Shown here: positions 63,120 to 64,000 of the stretch, piece by piece
Layout of the letters: every line of letters begins with the position of its first letter
How positions within the stretch are numbered: the first letter of the stretch is position 1
The notes under the pieces: generated by a model
What the model saw: only the letters and a program-made list of their open reading frames with translations
Told to the model about the DNA's origin: nothing
Database searches by the model: none
Source: Aralia elata
Taxonomy: Eukaryota > Streptophyta > Magnoliopsida > Apiales > Araliaceae
DNA length: 64,000 nucleotides
Assembly (NCBI GenBank): GCA_034770075.1
Contig: CM068385.1
Coordinates: 47,824,721-47,888,720, forward strand
Direction of reading: 5' to 3'
Position numbers and translations under genes: made by a program

Positions 63120-64000
63120 AAATGGTGCTATTAATTGTACGTCTATGCTAATTGTTTTAGCTAGACAAAAATGATTTGAAACTATCAAAATGTATTTTGA
63201 ACGACTGAGCCATCAATGCAACTGAACCTAGTGTTGGATGTGATCGAAGGATCGTCAGCCCACTATGGTATGATGTAGTATGACAAAGTCCTAAAATGAC
63301 GGCATCCTCAACGTACTATTAAGACAATACGGTATCATAACGTCATAAAAGAATTTTATTTTTCTGATAAGTTATGGAAAGATATGCCAATTTAGTTGGC
63401 TAAAAATGTTTCAACTAATATCCGAATTGTTGTTCAAGGTCTATGCTAATTTATTCGACTAGATGACTGTTGAAAGATATTTATGAAGTTTAAGAGTTCT
63501 TTGCGATTTTATGCCAAACCAGTTTATTCTGGTGCGGAATTTGTATTAAGTCTGAGGTGAACCAACCCTGTAACGGGGCCTACGCAATAGCGTTAATATA
63601 TATGTGCACAATACATAGTACGAAGGGCTGATCACCTGGAGAACGAGAAGAGATGGTCCATAGTCTTTTGACTGTTAAAGGTTACAGTAGAAATATCTGT
63701 CAACCTAGGACAAGGTTCAAGTCTTTACGACTCCTCAGCAGAATATTGAAAGTTTTTGAATGAATCTTTTAAATTCCTGAGTCATTCATACTGCTTTCCA
63801 ATTATTGCATAATTGTGGAAGGTTCTTATTCTTTTGGAAGGTGGAAGTGGAAAGGAAGATAATCCTTAGAAAGGGGTAAGTTGTCGAATGTGGCATGTGG
63901 TGATGAGTAAGTTAAACAAATTATAATAAATCCAAGAAAGGAATGAAATTCCAGAAGGGAAGAGGTAAATTTAGTTGATGATGACTAATGATAAGAAATT
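63120..64000 (+). mobile_element. LTR-like sequence, plus strand (partial)
   Basis: Resembles the R/U5 half of LTR D: GTCTATGCTAATT...CTAGA (63441-63463) versus GTCTACGCCATTTG...CTAGACA in D; CCAAACCAGT followed by TGCGGA; and AGTACGAAGGGCTGATCACC (63620s) versus GGTACGAGAGGTTGATCCCC (44493 onward). A second GTCTATGCTAATTG copy occurs at 63142. It runs off the window end; start not determined. No genes. Confidence 0.5.

Overview
The window is plant nuclear DNA made almost entirely of nested Ty3/Gypsy LTR retrotransposons. The polyproteins carry Gag with CCHC knuckles, a DSGA protease, an FIDD reverse transcriptase, RNase H, an HHCC/DDE integrase and a C-terminal chromodomain-like segment. Together with 3-4 kb LTRs and a primer site complementary to initiator tRNA-Met, this fits chromoviruses close to the Tekay/Del group (inference from motifs; species not determinable). 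No complete host gene, tRNA, rRNA or CRISPR array is visible. Only bases 1-222 might be the end of a non-transposon reading frame.

Layout. 1-533: possible exon end and a GC-rich repeat. 534-2810: truncated plus-strand LTR (J). 2811-4791: truncated minus-strand solo LTR (T1) lying in the integrase of element A. 4792-8739: decayed gag-pol of A (minus). 8740-12905: LTR shared by A and C, with a 1.44-kb internal duplication. 12906-20459: 3' LTR, pol and part of gag of element B (minus). 20461-34435: second copy of the 13.95-kb segment 6515-20459, in tandem; its B copy runs on into the whole element (26866-39276, TSD GTCGG) with an extra coiled-coil ORF upstream of gag. 39282-47460: element C (minus; gag and RNase H deleted), split by solo LTR D (41607-45078). 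47461-50913: fragment of element E, split by solo LTR F (48209-50865, TSD ATGAA). 50914-52535: minus-strand LTR G. 52536-57455: 5' LTR of plus-strand element I, itself holding solo LTR T2 (52810-54888, TSD ATATA). 57458-57728: primer site and leader of I. 57729-61630: solo LTR H (TSD AAACC). 61636-64000: non-coding sequence ending in LTR-like sequence.

Order of events. B inserted into the A/C LTR, its two LTRs diverged, and only then was the 14-kb block duplicated: the two copies of B's 3' LTR share a 12-bp segment that its 5' LTR lacks. All polyproteins carry stops, frameshifts or deletions, so nothing here looks autonomous.

The most interesting signals are in the LTRs. (1) A short stem-loop near the downstream LTR end (TGAGCAA / TTGCTCA in D and the A/C LTR) keeps pairing in LTRs I, G and H although the arms differ. 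(2) Several hundred bases downstream of the TATA box or purine-rich leader, each LTR carries a cluster of short hairpins whose sequence is private to that LTR; within one LTR the arms vary together. (3) Elements B and C both carry an acidic, coiled-coil ORF between primer site and gag. (4) The 14-kb duplication junction made an in-frame RT-Gag chimera.
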